DNA of 8,326 bases from Methanomassiliicoccales archaeon (lineage in GTDB: Archaea > Thermoplasmatota > Thermoplasmata > SG8-5): contig DAOVXH010000072.1 of NCBI GenBank assembly GCA_030636255.1, positions 1 to 8,326 of the forward strand. Direction: 5' to 3'. The notes below the pieces were generated by a model that worked only from the letters and a program-made list of their open reading frames with translations, did not search any database and was not told the origin of the DNA. The position numbers and the translations under genes were made by a program. This document shows positions 1 to 6,249 of this stretch, in pieces. Position 1 is the first letter of the stretch; each line of letters begins with the position of its first letter.

Positions 1-1
1 G

Positions 2-1201
2 GAGTATCTGTCCAACAAGGATATGGATGAGCGCCATTTGCCGCAATTTTACAAGGGATTTCCCTTTGTTGTGGAGATTTATGCCCTGCCAAACAAGGCA
101 GTCTGTGCGCTTTTCAAGAAGAGCAATCGCTCCAAATTCGCGCTCCAGGACGGTGACTTTGAGGAAATAATGACAAAGCTTCGTGGCAAGTCATTTGATT
201 TTCTTCAAACCTTTCCACCCTTCACAAACTTTGATGAGGACGAGGCACAGCGGCTTGCAGAAATAGATGCTGACCGTGACTTAAAGGCATCCAGGCGACT
301 GGAATTATTGGGTGCTGCCGAGGCACATATTGATGAAATTCATGATGATGTTAAGTCACTTGTGGAGCTAAATCCATGGCTTGACCAGCAGACAGAGGCC
401 CAGAAGGATAAATTGGACCGTGCCAAGGAACTGATAAACGAGCTTTACAGGGAAGTGGACATTGACAAGGATGAGAGGTTTTCCGATTATTCCAGGCAGG
501 TAATGGAGCTAATGGCCTTTGAAAAAGCAGATATGGAAGAAGTTGCCAGTGGATTGGAGATCCAGCTGGAGGAAGCCCTGGAAGAGATGGGTGAGCGGAT
601 ATTTGCTGTGGAGGATTCCATGGATAGCCATGAACATGATGATGTCAAATCTGTTGGGGCATTGGAAAATGACCTGGCCGAGCTTACCAAGACTGTCCGG
701 GAAATGAACCTGAAGCTCAAGGATGTGGCGAATGGAGACGGCGTCTCCGAGGAAATGGAGATGGAACTATCCAAGGCCCAGAGGCAGATTAAAGACTCTG
801 CCAAGACCATAAGTGGCATCAAGAAAGAGATAAAATCAATGCAGGGTGACCTGGCTATTTCCAAGGAGATAAAGGAAACCGTGTTCAGGGACAGCAAGCG
901 GGCCCACAATCTCAATGAGAGGACCACCGAGCTAGAGCGAGATATAAAGGCACTCAAAAAAGAAACTGGCAAGAAGGGCAGTTCCCCCTCGGAAATTAAA
1001 GCCATGGAAGGCAAGTTAAATGTTCTTGAGAAGAAACTCAAGGATTATACCAATAAAACTGTTAAGAGGGAAATATCCAAGATTCCAATGCCAGACCCTG
1101 TGCCAGTAGTCACAACTGTTACTGAAACAATTCCTCAAGCTGATGGCACGGTCAAGAAGACCACAAAGAAGACAACAACCAAGAAAACCAAGAAAAAGTA
1201 G
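2..1201 (+). CDS. Long coiled-coil protein with Lys/Thr-rich tail (5' end outside window)
   Basis: I do not recognise this family. The frame is open to the left edge, and the first in-frame ATG (position 23) has no SD at a usable distance and no room for a promoter. The gene therefore probably begins upstream; 399 residues are visible. Residues 1 to about 75 look globular (motif PQFYKGFPFVVEIYALP). From about 80 to 355 the sequence is Glu/Lys/Leu/Ala-rich with heptad-like spacing, typical of a long alpha-helical coiled coil. Next comes a Pro/Val segment (IPMPDPVPVV, about 361-370), and the protein ends in a run of Lys and Thr (KKTTKKTTTKKTKKK), a likely polyanion- or nucleic-acid-binding tail. 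No signal peptide or membrane segment is visible. Its stop codon is part of the SD of the next gene, so the two are likely co-transcribed and translationally coupled. A structural or chromosome-associated role is possible but unproven. Confidence 0.75.
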   Translation, partial: EYLSNKDMDERHLPQFYKGFPFVVEIYALPNKAVCALFKKSNRSKFALQDGDFEEIMTKLRGKSFDFLQTFPPFTNFDEDEAQRLAEIDADRDLKASRRLELLGAAEAHIDEIHDDVKSLVELNPWLDQQTEAQKDKLDRAKELINELYREVDIDKDERFSDYSRQVMELMAFEKADMEEVASGLEIQLEEALEEMGERIFAVEDSMDSHEHDDVKSVGALENDLAELTKTVREMNLKLKDVANGDGVSEEMEMELSKAQRQIKDSAKTISGIKKEIKSMQGDLAISKEIKETVFRDSKRAHNLNERTTELERDIKALKKETGKKGSSPSEIKAMEGKLNVLEKKLKDYTNKTVKREISKIPMPDPVPVVTTVTETIPQADGTVKKTTKKTTTKKTKKK

Positions 1202-1206
1202 GTGAT
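1200..1206 (+). promoter_or_regulatory. Shine-Dalgarno overlapping the upstream stop codon
   Basis: AGGTGAT matches the complement of the archaeal 16S rRNA 3' end. It lies just before ATG 1208, with 5 nt between AGG and the ATG. The upstream TAG stop (1199-1201) shares its last two bases with this SD. The site favours ATG 1208 over the in-frame GTG at 1202, which would fall inside the SD. Confidence 0.7.
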
Positions 1207-1207
1207 T

Positions 1208-2230
1208 ATGCCGAAGATCTGCGTTATTCCGGGAGATGGAGTGGGCCCTGAGGTTATAGACTCAACCCTGGAAGTTCTTCACAATCTTGATGTTAATCTG
1301 GACTATGAAAAGGCCATAGTTGGGACTCAATCCTTTGAAAAAAACGGAGTTTACATAACAAAAGAAACATTGGAACTGGCTACAACTTCTGATGCTATAC
1401 TTTTTGGAGCTCTAACAACACCAAGACGGAGGGATTATGTCTCCCCTTTACTGCTCATGCGCTGGAATCTGGACCTCTTTGCCAATATTAGGCCAGCACT
1501 CTGCATGAACATAGATTTTTGCCTTGTTCCCCTGGACGTGGTTATAGTTCGGGAGAATACCGAAGGCATGTACGGTGCCGAGGAGGAAGAATTTGACAAT
1601 AATATTGTCATCACCAAGCGCACAATATCAGAATATGCCTGCCAGCGCATTATTGATTATGCCTTCAAATATGCATCAGAACATGACAGGAAAAAAGTAA
1701 CATGCGTGCACAAGGCCAATGTGCTAAGAACCTCGGATGAAATGTTTAAAAAGCTCTTCTACGGAACCGCAGTAAATTTCGCCTTCTACAATAAAATTCG
1801 AAGTGATGATGTTCTGGTGGATGCAGCAGCTATGTACCTGGCCAAAGAACCTGATAAATTTGATGTAATCGTGACACTGAACCTTTACGGCGACATATTG
1901 TCTGATGAGGCAGGCGGCCTTTCTGGAGGCCTGGGATTCTCCCCATCAGCAAATATTGGAAAGGACCATGCACTTTTCGAGCCGGTTCATGGTTCTGCAC
2001 CGGACATTGCTGGAAAGGATGCTGCAAATCCAACCGGAATGATGCTCTCGGCTGCAATGATGTTGGATCATCTTGAACTGCCTCGCTCGGCCTTCCTAAT
2101 CCGGGAAAGCCTGAAAAATATGTTCCAGGACAAGAATAACTGGACAAAGGACATTGGAGGGGAATGTGGCACAAAGGACTTTACTGAGCGGCTGATAAAG
2201 ACAATTAATGAAAAGGCCGACTCTTATTAA
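1208..2230 (+). CDS. Isopropylmalate/isocitrate/homoisocitrate dehydrogenase family protein
   Basis: This is a beta-decarboxylating dehydrogenase that oxidises a 2-hydroxy acid to a 2-oxo acid plus CO2 in the cytoplasm. It has 340 residues from ATG 1208, normal for the family. Visible motifs are the N-terminal IPGDGVGPEV (7-16), LLLMRWNLDLFANIRP (81-96) with the substrate-binding Arg85 and Arg95, VRENTEG (114-120) with Arg115, Tyr122, VHKANVL (167-173) with catalytic Lys169, metal-binding Asp205, Asp229 and Asp233, and HGSAPDIAG (261-269). The Asp-Ile in the last motif is the pattern of NAD-dependent members; NADP-dependent isocitrate dehydrogenases usually have Lys-Tyr there. KANVL favours isopropylmalate or homoisocitrate dehydrogenase over isocitrate dehydrogenase (usually KGN), but the substrate is not settled. 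No leuC, leuD or aconitase gene is adjacent. It follows the coiled-coil gene without a gap. Confidence 0.9.
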   Translation: MPKICVIPGDGVGPEVIDSTLEVLHNLDVNLDYEKAIVGTQSFEKNGVYITKETLELATTSDAILFGALTTPRRRDYVSPLLLMRWNLDLFANIRPALCMNIDFCLVPLDVVIVRENTEGMYGAEEEEFDNNIVITKRTISEYACQRIIDYAFKYASEHDRKKVTCVHKANVLRTSDEMFKKLFYGTAVNFAFYNKIRSDDVLVDAAAMYLAKEPDKFDVIVTLNLYGDILSDEAGGLSGGLGFSPSANIGKDHALFEPVHGSAPDIAGKDAANPTGMMLSAAMMLDHLELPRSAFLIRESLKNMFQDKNNWTKDIGGECGTKDFTERLIKTINEKADSY

Positions 2231-2252
2231 TTCATGCATTAATATTTAATTA

Positions 2253-2277
2253 AAAATAATAAATTGATTTATATTTT
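2253..2277. terminator. AT-rich bidirectional termination region between convergent genes
   Basis: The 45-bp spacer between the dehydrogenase and DUF116 stop codons is almost pure A/T. It holds a small dyad, ATAAAT-TG-ATTTAT (2259-2272), flanked by AAA and TTT arms after an internal loop. Oligo-T tracts follow on both strands, which suits archaeal oligo-T-dependent termination of both convergent genes. The dyad itself may be fortuitous in such AT-rich DNA. Confidence 0.4.
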
Positions 2278-2812
2278 AAATTTTTAATGTTTTAATGACT
2301 CTCTCCACATCCACCTTTGTATTAACGCAGCCAGTCTTGCTCAGCGGCACTGACCTTGTGGGAATTCCCACCCTGGAAAGTTTTGATATTGCTTCCTCAA
2401 GTTCATAATAGCAGGCAACCCCGAAGGCAGCTTTCGGGCGATATTTTTCGCATATTTTGAACACCATACTTCCCCCGGGAACTATGAATGACCTGTATCC
2501 AAGCTTATCTGCCTCTTCCATTATTCTGCCAATATCACAGGCCCCACATTTCTTGCATATGTACCCTTCCTCGCTCATCTCTGCGGGACATTCCGGGGTT
2601 TTGCGCATGCAATGTGATATAAAAAGAATTCTTTCGGACACTGGCACAGAAGCAAATGCCTTGGCATTGAGGTGATTTTTAAGTGTGATATAAATCTCAT
2701 CAATGTAGTCTGTATCAGAGCCCATGGTCTCCAATGTACTTTTTACAGCGTCCTTGGTTCCAAGGTCGATTCCAAGCTCGATGAGTCTCTTCACTTTGCG
2801 CTCTATGCTCAT
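2276..2812 (-). CDS. DUF116 family protein with Cys-rich putative metal site
   Basis: This 178-residue protein fits DUF116, found mainly in methanogens and other anaerobes; I know of no assigned biochemical function. Eight cysteines are visible at residues 68, 75, 86, 89, 92, 121, 134 and 162. The central set (HCMRKTPECP, then CKKCGAC) gives C-x6-C-x10-C-x2-C-x2-C, which suggests an iron-sulphur cluster or zinc site. The conserved blocks FIVPGGS (109-115), GVACYYEL (131-138) and SKTGCVNTKVDVERV (158-172) match the family layout. There is no signal peptide or membrane span. A perfect TATA box lies 26-27 bp before the ATG and there is no SD, so this is a single leaderless gene. It is convergent with the dehydrogenase. 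The family call is firm; the function is unknown. Confidence 0.85.
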   Translation of the reverse strand: MSIERKVKRLIELGIDLGTKDAVKSTLETMGSDTDYIDEIYITLKNHLNAKAFASVPVSERILFISHCMRKTPECPAEMSEEGYICKKCGACDIGRIMEEADKLGYRSFIVPGGSMVFKICEKYRPKAAFGVACYYELEEAISKLSRVGIPTRSVPLSKTGCVNTKVDVERVIKTLKI

Positions 2813-2835
2813 TGTATCTGATTAGCCAGAGGGGG

Positions 2836-2843
2836 TATATAAA
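2836..2843 (-). promoter_or_regulatory. TATA box of the DUF116 gene (leaderless)
   Basis: On the minus strand this reads TTTATATA, the archaeal consensus. Its centre is about 27 bp upstream of the ATG at 2812, which puts the transcription start on or next to the start codon. The 23 bases between the box and the ATG contain no SD. Confidence 0.75.
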
Positions 2844-2877
2844 AGTAATTCCTAACACAAAGTTGGCAAAATGGCTA

Positions 2878-2985
2878 CTATCTTCCTCTCAAGCCATACC
2901 GTAAAAACTTACCCGCATATTTCAAAAGCTTAGGCTCCCTCTTCAATAGCATCCAGCCCAGCCTTGAAGGATAATCTATGTCTCC
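2878..2985 (-). pseudogene. Duplicate of the 3' end of the geranylgeranyl reductase gene
   Basis: Read on the minus strand, these 108 bases encode the last 35 residues (GDIDYPSRLGWM... to GLRGR) and stop codon of the reductase at 3223-4410. They align base for base with 3223-3330 without gaps. Ten bases differ (98/108 identical): nine synonymous codon changes and TAA versus TAG. No amino acid is changed. Beyond 2985 the homology stops abruptly, and an in-frame TGA at 3004-3006 closes the frame, so there is no full gene here. The longest identical run is 32 bp (2915-2946 versus 3260-3291). It could be a displaced original 3' end after integration of an element, or a remnant of a replaced gene. 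Confidence 0.9.
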
Positions 2986-3020
2986 CCGCAATCCGCTTCC
3001 AAATCAATATGCGATTGCGG
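2986..3020. repeat. Inverted repeat abutting the end of the duplication
   Basis: CCGCAATC (2986-2993) and GATTGCGG (3013-3020) are perfect inverted copies. The stem can extend by GC/GC around a one-base bulge. The left arm starts at the exact base where homology to the reductase ends. On the plus strand a short T run follows (3023-3027), so it resembles an intrinsic terminator, but no plus-strand gene enters it. It may instead be the end of an inserted element. Confidence 0.6.
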
Positions 3021-3222
3021 AATTTTTGATTGTGTTTGCTGGGAGATTGCTCAATCAAGGCGAATGCTTTACTTTGCTGGATTTATCTATGCATTCACTG
3101 ACTGCCATCAGAATGTTGCGAGCCTCATGGCATTAGATTTAATGATAAAATGCAGTCATGCCATTGTCGAATACTAATCAAAAGTTTGCTGAATTCGTAT
3201 TCAACGAACTGATTATTTGGTA
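2986..3222. other. Non-coding 237-bp segment bracketed by the two direct copies
   Basis: I find no convincing ORF, tRNA or known element here. The segment has many short dyads besides the one at its right-hand border with the duplication: TTGATTG/CAATCAA (3026-3032 and 3052-3058), GATTG-CT-CAATC (3045-3056), GAATGC/GCATTC (3062-3067 and 3091-3096), and an ATGGCAT/ATGCCAT pair between about 3130 and 3175. It shows no similarity to the reductase coding sequence. It may be the residue of an integrated element, or ordinary AT-rich spacer. Confidence 0.4.
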
Positions 3223-4410
3223 TTATCTTCCTCTCAATCCATACCGTAGGAACTTCCCGGCATATTTCAAAAGCTTAGGCTCCCTCTTCAAAAGCATCCA
3301 GCCCAATCTTGAAGGATAATCTATATCTCCAACTTTATTGATGACTGCCAGTGTTTCTTCATCAGACACCATATTGAAGACATCCTCAATCTGCTCGTCG
3401 GTCAAACTGGCAAATACCTTGTGGATCATTATGTCCTTTTTCAGCTCGTCGCCAATGTCCTTGAGCCATGCTTTTTGATAATTGGCTAACATTTTCTCTG
3501 AAGTATCGTCAGCTTCCAATGCCTCAATGGCAGTTTGTGCACAGTGCTGGGCGCATACCAGTCCCGGATAAATTCCGCCACCGCTGGTTGCCTTGACATG
3601 ACTTGCTGCATCTCCAACTATCATGCCTCTATCGGCATAGGTCTTGGTTGGCAGGCCCAGAGGAATTATTCCGGCATAGGTTTTTGCCACCTGGCTTCCT
3701 TCCAGTAATGGAGCAGAGGCACTTCCGCCCTCGAATAATTTTTTGAAATAATGGTAAACCGTGTCCTGGCCTTCGCGCATGCACAGCCCAACCCTGACAA
3801 TATCTCCTGCAGGAATCATCCACGCAAAGAAATTGGGTGCAAGCTGGCTCCCGAAAAATACATTGACTTTATCATGGGGTATTTTTACCCCCTCAATATC
3901 AGCACCGAACCCATTGAGATAATAGGCTGGCTCCTCAAGGCCTAACCAGCTTCTGACATTTGATTTTGCACCGTCTGCGCCGATTATTAATTTGGATTTC
4001 AGGGTTTTATCCCCCACAGTAACTTCGCAATGCTCTCCCATGACAAGTCCAGTTACACGATTTCCAGTGATAAGTTCAGCACCTTCATTCATTGCACTGT
4101 CCATTATCAGGCTGTCAAATTTTGTGCGGTCTATTATTTTTGCCTGGACCTTCTCTGTACCAATGGTCAATTTGTTACCAGCCGGTGAATAAATATTAGC
4201 TCCCTTGACCTCATTGAGTATTGACTTGTCTGCAAACTCTACCATGTCAAAAACTCTGGGAGTGATGATACCGGCGCATTGCACTGGCTCTCCAACTTTC
4301 ATATGCTCTTCAATAACAGCGACCTTGAGACCTGCCTTAGCAATATTTCTGGCAGTCCAGCCCCCGACAGGGCCGCCTCCCACCACTATAACATCATAAT
4401 CATGGGTCAT
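3223..4410 (-). CDS. Geranylgeranyl reductase family flavoprotein
   Basis: This FAD-dependent reductase probably saturates the isoprenoid chains of archaeal membrane lipids (digeranylgeranylglycerophospholipid reductase type). Some paralogues act on other prenyl chains, such as quinone tails. It has 395 residues, as usual. DYDVIVVGGGPVGG (4-17) is the Rossmann dinucleotide fold, with the FAD-ribose-binding Glu pair at 34-35. GEPVQCAG (40-47) is the conserved Cys loop near the flavin. IIGADGAKSNVR (142-153) is the second FAD motif. FFAWMIPAGDIVRVGL (194-209) corresponds to the family's substrate-side Y/F-x-W-x-P segment, and GDAASHVKATSGGGIYPG (266-283) is the flavin GD motif. The C-terminal 35 residues are encoded a second time at 2878-2985. 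It lies 59 bp after the phosphoesterase gene on the same strand, so an operon is possible, but a weak promoter of its own is also visible. Confidence 0.9.
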   Translation of the reverse strand: MTHDYDVIVVGGGPVGGWTARNIAKAGLKVAVIEEHMKVGEPVQCAGIITPRVFDMVEFADKSILNEVKGANIYSPAGNKLTIGTEKVQAKIIDRTKFDSLIMDSAMNEGAELITGNRVTGLVMGEHCEVTVGDKTLKSKLIIGADGAKSNVRSWLGLEEPAYYLNGFGADIEGVKIPHDKVNVFFGSQLAPNFFAWMIPAGDIVRVGLCMREGQDTVYHYFKKLFEGGSASAPLLEGSQVAKTYAGIIPLGLPTKTYADRGMIVGDAASHVKATSGGGIYPGLVCAQHCAQTAIEALEADDTSEKMLANYQKAWLKDIGDELKKDIMIHKVFASLTDEQIEDVFNMVSDEETLAVINKVGDIDYPSRLGWMLLKREPKLLKYAGKFLRYGLRGR

Positions 4411-4431
4411 GGTTCTGGATTGTTTACTTCA

Positions 4432-4440
4432 TATTAGTAA
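4432..4440 (-). promoter_or_regulatory. Possible weak TATA box of the geranylgeranyl reductase gene
   Basis: The minus strand reads TTACTAATA, centred 26 bp upstream of the ATG at 4410. The match to the TATA consensus is weak, but the spacing equals that of the other leaderless promoters in the window, and no SD precedes the ATG. Confidence 0.35.
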
Positions 4441-4469
4441 GTTTCATCTTAACTGTCTTTGCTTAGTCC

Positions 4470-5237
4470 TCACATCCGTCTTTTTCTATTAATCATTTCA
4501 AACCTGGCATCATCTCGCATTTCCCGTAGGTCCCCTACCCTGCTGAATTCCATTATCCCGTCCTGAATGACATAAATCCTGGCATCCGAGAGGTCCAGAT
4601 TTCTGAGACCGGGGCTCATGAAGCTCTTCTCCGGAGATATCACATTTGTGCCAGAGGCCAGAGGACTAAAAGCAGGCATTATCAGAATATTATTCTTTTC
4701 GTCAAATAGAAAACATGGCAATGTTACCTGGGCTCCCACTTCGTCCCTGAACCGCAGCACAGGATGTTCATGGCTGAATACTCGCAGACCTTCATAATCA
4801 ATATTTTTATGCCCGTGTAAAAATAAAACCTGGCTGGCCGGAAGAGTAAATGATTCTTCCATGTTAATATCACGGTTGGCCAGAATTGTCTGGAGATAAT
4901 TGTCATGATTGCCCCTAACAACAACAATCTCCCTTCCTTCAAGAACATCTATTATTTTCTCAACTTCATCCCATTCCTGGTTCTTGTTCTTTGAAAATTC
5001 ATGCTTCATGTCCCCATTTATCAGCACAAGTTCAGGATCATATCTGGCCAGTAGCTTTTCAAGCCGTTCCACCATGCTTTCAAGCTGAAATCGGGGTATT
5101 GCCACATGCTCTGCCTGGAGCGCGGCCTCATACCCAAGATGCAAATCGCTAATTACCAGGGTATCATCTGCCCTTATGTACACAGCGTGTTCCGCCGCCA
5201 GTTTTATGCCCGGAGAGAGGGAAATATCAATTGCCAC
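4470..5237 (-). CDS. ICC-like metallophosphoesterase (COG1407 type)
   Basis: This 255-residue calcineurin-like phosphoesterase starts at GTG 5237. The dinuclear-metal motifs appear in order: ISDLHLG (29-35, Asp31 and His33), NGDMKHEF (74-81, Asp76), RGNHDN (108-113, Asn110 and His111), LHGHK (140-144) and SHEHP (155-159). The layout, with SHEHP close after HGH and a short tail, fits the COG1407 group of small ICC-like phosphoesterases. Bacterial relatives are often next to DNA ligase genes; the archaeal substrate is unknown to me, and no nucleic-acid gene adjoins here. It has no signal peptide, so it should be cytoplasmic. The GTG start agrees with a TATA box centred about 26 bp upstream and shared with the divergent mptE gene. 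The reductase gene lies 59 bp downstream. Confidence 0.87.
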   Translation of the reverse strand: MAIDISLSPGIKLAAEHAVYIRADDTLVISDLHLGYEAALQAEHVAIPRFQLESMVERLEKLLARYDPELVLINGDMKHEFSKNKNQEWDEVEKIIDVLEGREIVVVRGNHDNYLQTILANRDINMEESFTLPASQVLFLHGHKNIDYEGLRVFSHEHPVLRFRDEVGAQVTLPCFLFDEKNNILIMPAFSPLASGTNVISPEKSFMSPGLRNLDLSDARIYVIQDGIMEFSRVGDLREMRDDARFEMINRKRRM

Positions 5238-5258
5238 GGACCGGAATTGGCCAGCACA

Positions 5259-5266
5259 TTTATAAT
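5259..5266. promoter_or_regulatory. Single TATA box shared by two divergent genes
   Basis: TTTATAAT on the plus strand reads ATTATAAA on the minus strand, so it can serve as a TATA box in both directions. Its centre is about 26 bp from the GTG of the phosphoesterase (5237) and about 31 bp from the ATG of mptE (5294). The first gene would be leaderless; the second would have a leader of about 5 nt. No second TATA box is evident in the 56-bp spacer. The purines preceding the box on the minus strand (CAAG) may favour that direction as a BRE. Confidence 0.6.
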
Positions 5267-5293
5267 CTTGATTGTCAATTCTCCACCGATACC

Positions 5294-5956
5294 ATGAATT
5301 GGGAGCAATGGAAACACTGGTACGCTCAGATAGTTGAGAACCTTGGCCTTGAGCCGGAAGAGGACACCAGGGCAGCGGAGCTGCTTCTGGAGCTGGAAGG
5401 CCACAGAGGCGGCGAACCTGAATTACTGGACAAGCTTATTCGGGGCAAGGATGTAATGATATTCGGCCCTGCACCTTTCACAAATATGGACTTCGGCGAT
5501 GTTGTGAAGATTTCCGCAGGCTCAACCACTGACCAACTGGTGGACAAAAATATCTGGCCCGAGATTATTGTGACTGATTTGGACGGCGATGTTCCGGCAC
5601 AGGTGGAGGCCAATAAGAAAGGCGCAATAGCAATCATTCATGCCCATGGAGATAATTTTGAGGCAATCAAGGAATGGGTTCCCAGTTTCAGTCCGCCAGT
5701 AATCGGAACAACACAGGCAGAACCATTCCCAGGAATCTACAATTTTGGCGGGTTCACAGACGGAGATAGAGCAGTATTCATGGCCATTCATTTCGGGGCC
5801 CGGAAGATAATTCTCAAGGGCTTTGATTATGACAATCCAATGGGCAAACCTATTATTGATATGGAACTTAAACTGAAAAAATTAGGCTATGCTAAACAGC
5901 TCATTACATGGGCAGAAAAGACCTTTGATGCTGATATTGTCTACGCTGAGGACTAA
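5294..5956 (+). CDS. mptE: 6-hydroxymethyl-7,8-dihydropterin pyrophosphokinase MptE
   Basis: MptE (DUF115 family) transfers pyrophosphate from ATP to 6-hydroxymethyl-7,8-dihydropterin, an early step toward methanopterin or folate in archaea. The 220 residues from ATG 5294 match the family length. Motifs are GPAP (58-61), VTDLDGD (93-99), HAHGDN (116-121), GTTQ (138-141) and NFGGFTDGDRA (150-160), the family's signature blocks with conserved Asp and His residues. The N-terminus (MNWEQWKHWY) is also typical, which supports this ATG. An in-frame TTG at 5231 would add 21 atypical residues and run through the promoter and the divergent gene's start. No other pterin genes are adjacent. Its stop overlaps by 4 bp the stop of the convergent small gene. 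Confidence 0.92.
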   Translation: MNWEQWKHWYAQIVENLGLEPEEDTRAAELLLELEGHRGGEPELLDKLIRGKDVMIFGPAPFTNMDFGDVVKISAGSTTDQLVDKNIWPEIIVTDLDGDVPAQVEANKKGAIAIIHAHGDNFEAIKEWVPSFSPPVIGTTQAEPFPGIYNFGGFTDGDRAVFMAIHFGARKIILKGFDYDNPMGKPIIDMELKLKKLGYAKQLITWAEKTFDADIVYAED

Positions 5957-6144
5957 CGTTTCCTGAACCAGTGTTTTGGCATTTTCATTTCCATGTCACC
6001 GTTCATCTGAACCAGACACCACTTCGATTCGATTACTGGTTCCTCGGCAATAACTGCCTCTTGGCCGCTGTAAAGCGCCAGACTGGGGTTCTTTCCCAGT
6101 GGCGGATATAAAATTACTGTGTCTCCTTTTGTTAACTCATCCAT
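5953..6144 (-). CDS. Small basic SH3/KOW-like hypothetical protein
   Basis: This 63-residue protein has no name I recognise. Alternating hydrophobic and charged residues with well-spaced Gly/Pro turns (KGDTVILYPP, GQEAVIAEEP, KWCLVQMNGDMEMKMPKHWF) suggest a small all-beta barrel of SH3 or KOW type, a fold common in nucleic-acid- or protein-binding modules. It ends in a basic FRKR. A strong TATA sequence lies exactly 26 bp before the ATG and there is no SD, the same geometry as the surrounding genes, which argues that the gene is real despite its size. Its last 4 bp overlap the mptE stop codon in convergent orientation. Function unknown. Confidence 0.7.
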   Translation of the reverse strand: MDELTKGDTVILYPPLGKNPSLALYSGQEAVIAEEPVIESKWCLVQMNGDMEMKMPKHWFRKR

Positions 6145-6158
6145 AGTGCATCCCGACC

Positions 6159-6175
6159 CTTAATATATATTTAAG
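6159..6175 (-). promoter_or_regulatory. TATA region of the small basic protein gene
   Basis: The minus strand reads CTTAAATATATATTAAG, a near-palindromic A/T block. The TTAAATATA part is centred at 6170, 26 bp upstream of the ATG at 6144, so transcription should begin at the start codon. Confidence 0.65.
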
Positions 6176-6177
6176 AA

Positions 6178-6198
6178 TATATAACTTTCTATATAACT
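6178..6198. repeat. Two direct copies of TATATAACT, 12 bp apart
   Basis: TATATAACT occurs at 6178-6186 and 6190-6198. The repeats lie just upstream of the minus-strand TATA region, in the 144-bp divergent spacer. They may be a regulator site or simply AT-rich sequence; I cannot distinguish these. Confidence 0.4.
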
Positions 6199-6220
6199 AT
6201 CGGAATTTCACCATACTTGT

Positions 6221-6242
6221 TGGAATTGTTAAGTTTATTCCA
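6221..6242. promoter_or_regulatory. Operator-like dyad TGGAAT-N10-ATTCCA
   Basis: Perfect 6-bp inverted half-sites 10 bp apart are typical spacing for a dimeric regulator. The dyad ends 8 bp before the first TATA candidate of the V4R-like gene. A further GGAATT half-site lies at 6202-6207, exactly 20 bp (about two helical turns) from the one at 6222. This suggests a regulated promoter, by inference only. Confidence 0.4.
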
Positions 6243-6249
6243 TCGAAAA

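Noticed and set aside
487..1041. 184-residue open frame antisense to the coiled-coil gene
   Set aside because: It is a Ser/Leu-rich shadow of the Glu/Lys-rich coding strand, with no promoter, no SD and no recognisable motifs.
1202..1207. GTG 1202 as start of the dehydrogenase
   Set aside because: It lies inside the SD for ATG 1208, and the family N-terminus fits MPKICVIPGDG.
2950..2952. Possible 24-residue peptide starting at the Met codon inside the duplicated 3' end
   Set aside because: There is no TATA box or SD at the proper distance, and the Met is simply an internal residue of the reductase tail.
2986..3222. Short dyads read as a CRISPR array or insertion sequence
   Set aside because: There is no regular repeat-spacer period, no transposase frame and no matched terminal repeats at both ends.
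5231..5293. Upstream TTG start for mptE
   Set aside because: It would cross the shared TATA box and overlap the start of the divergent gene; family members start near MNWEQW, at ATG 5294.
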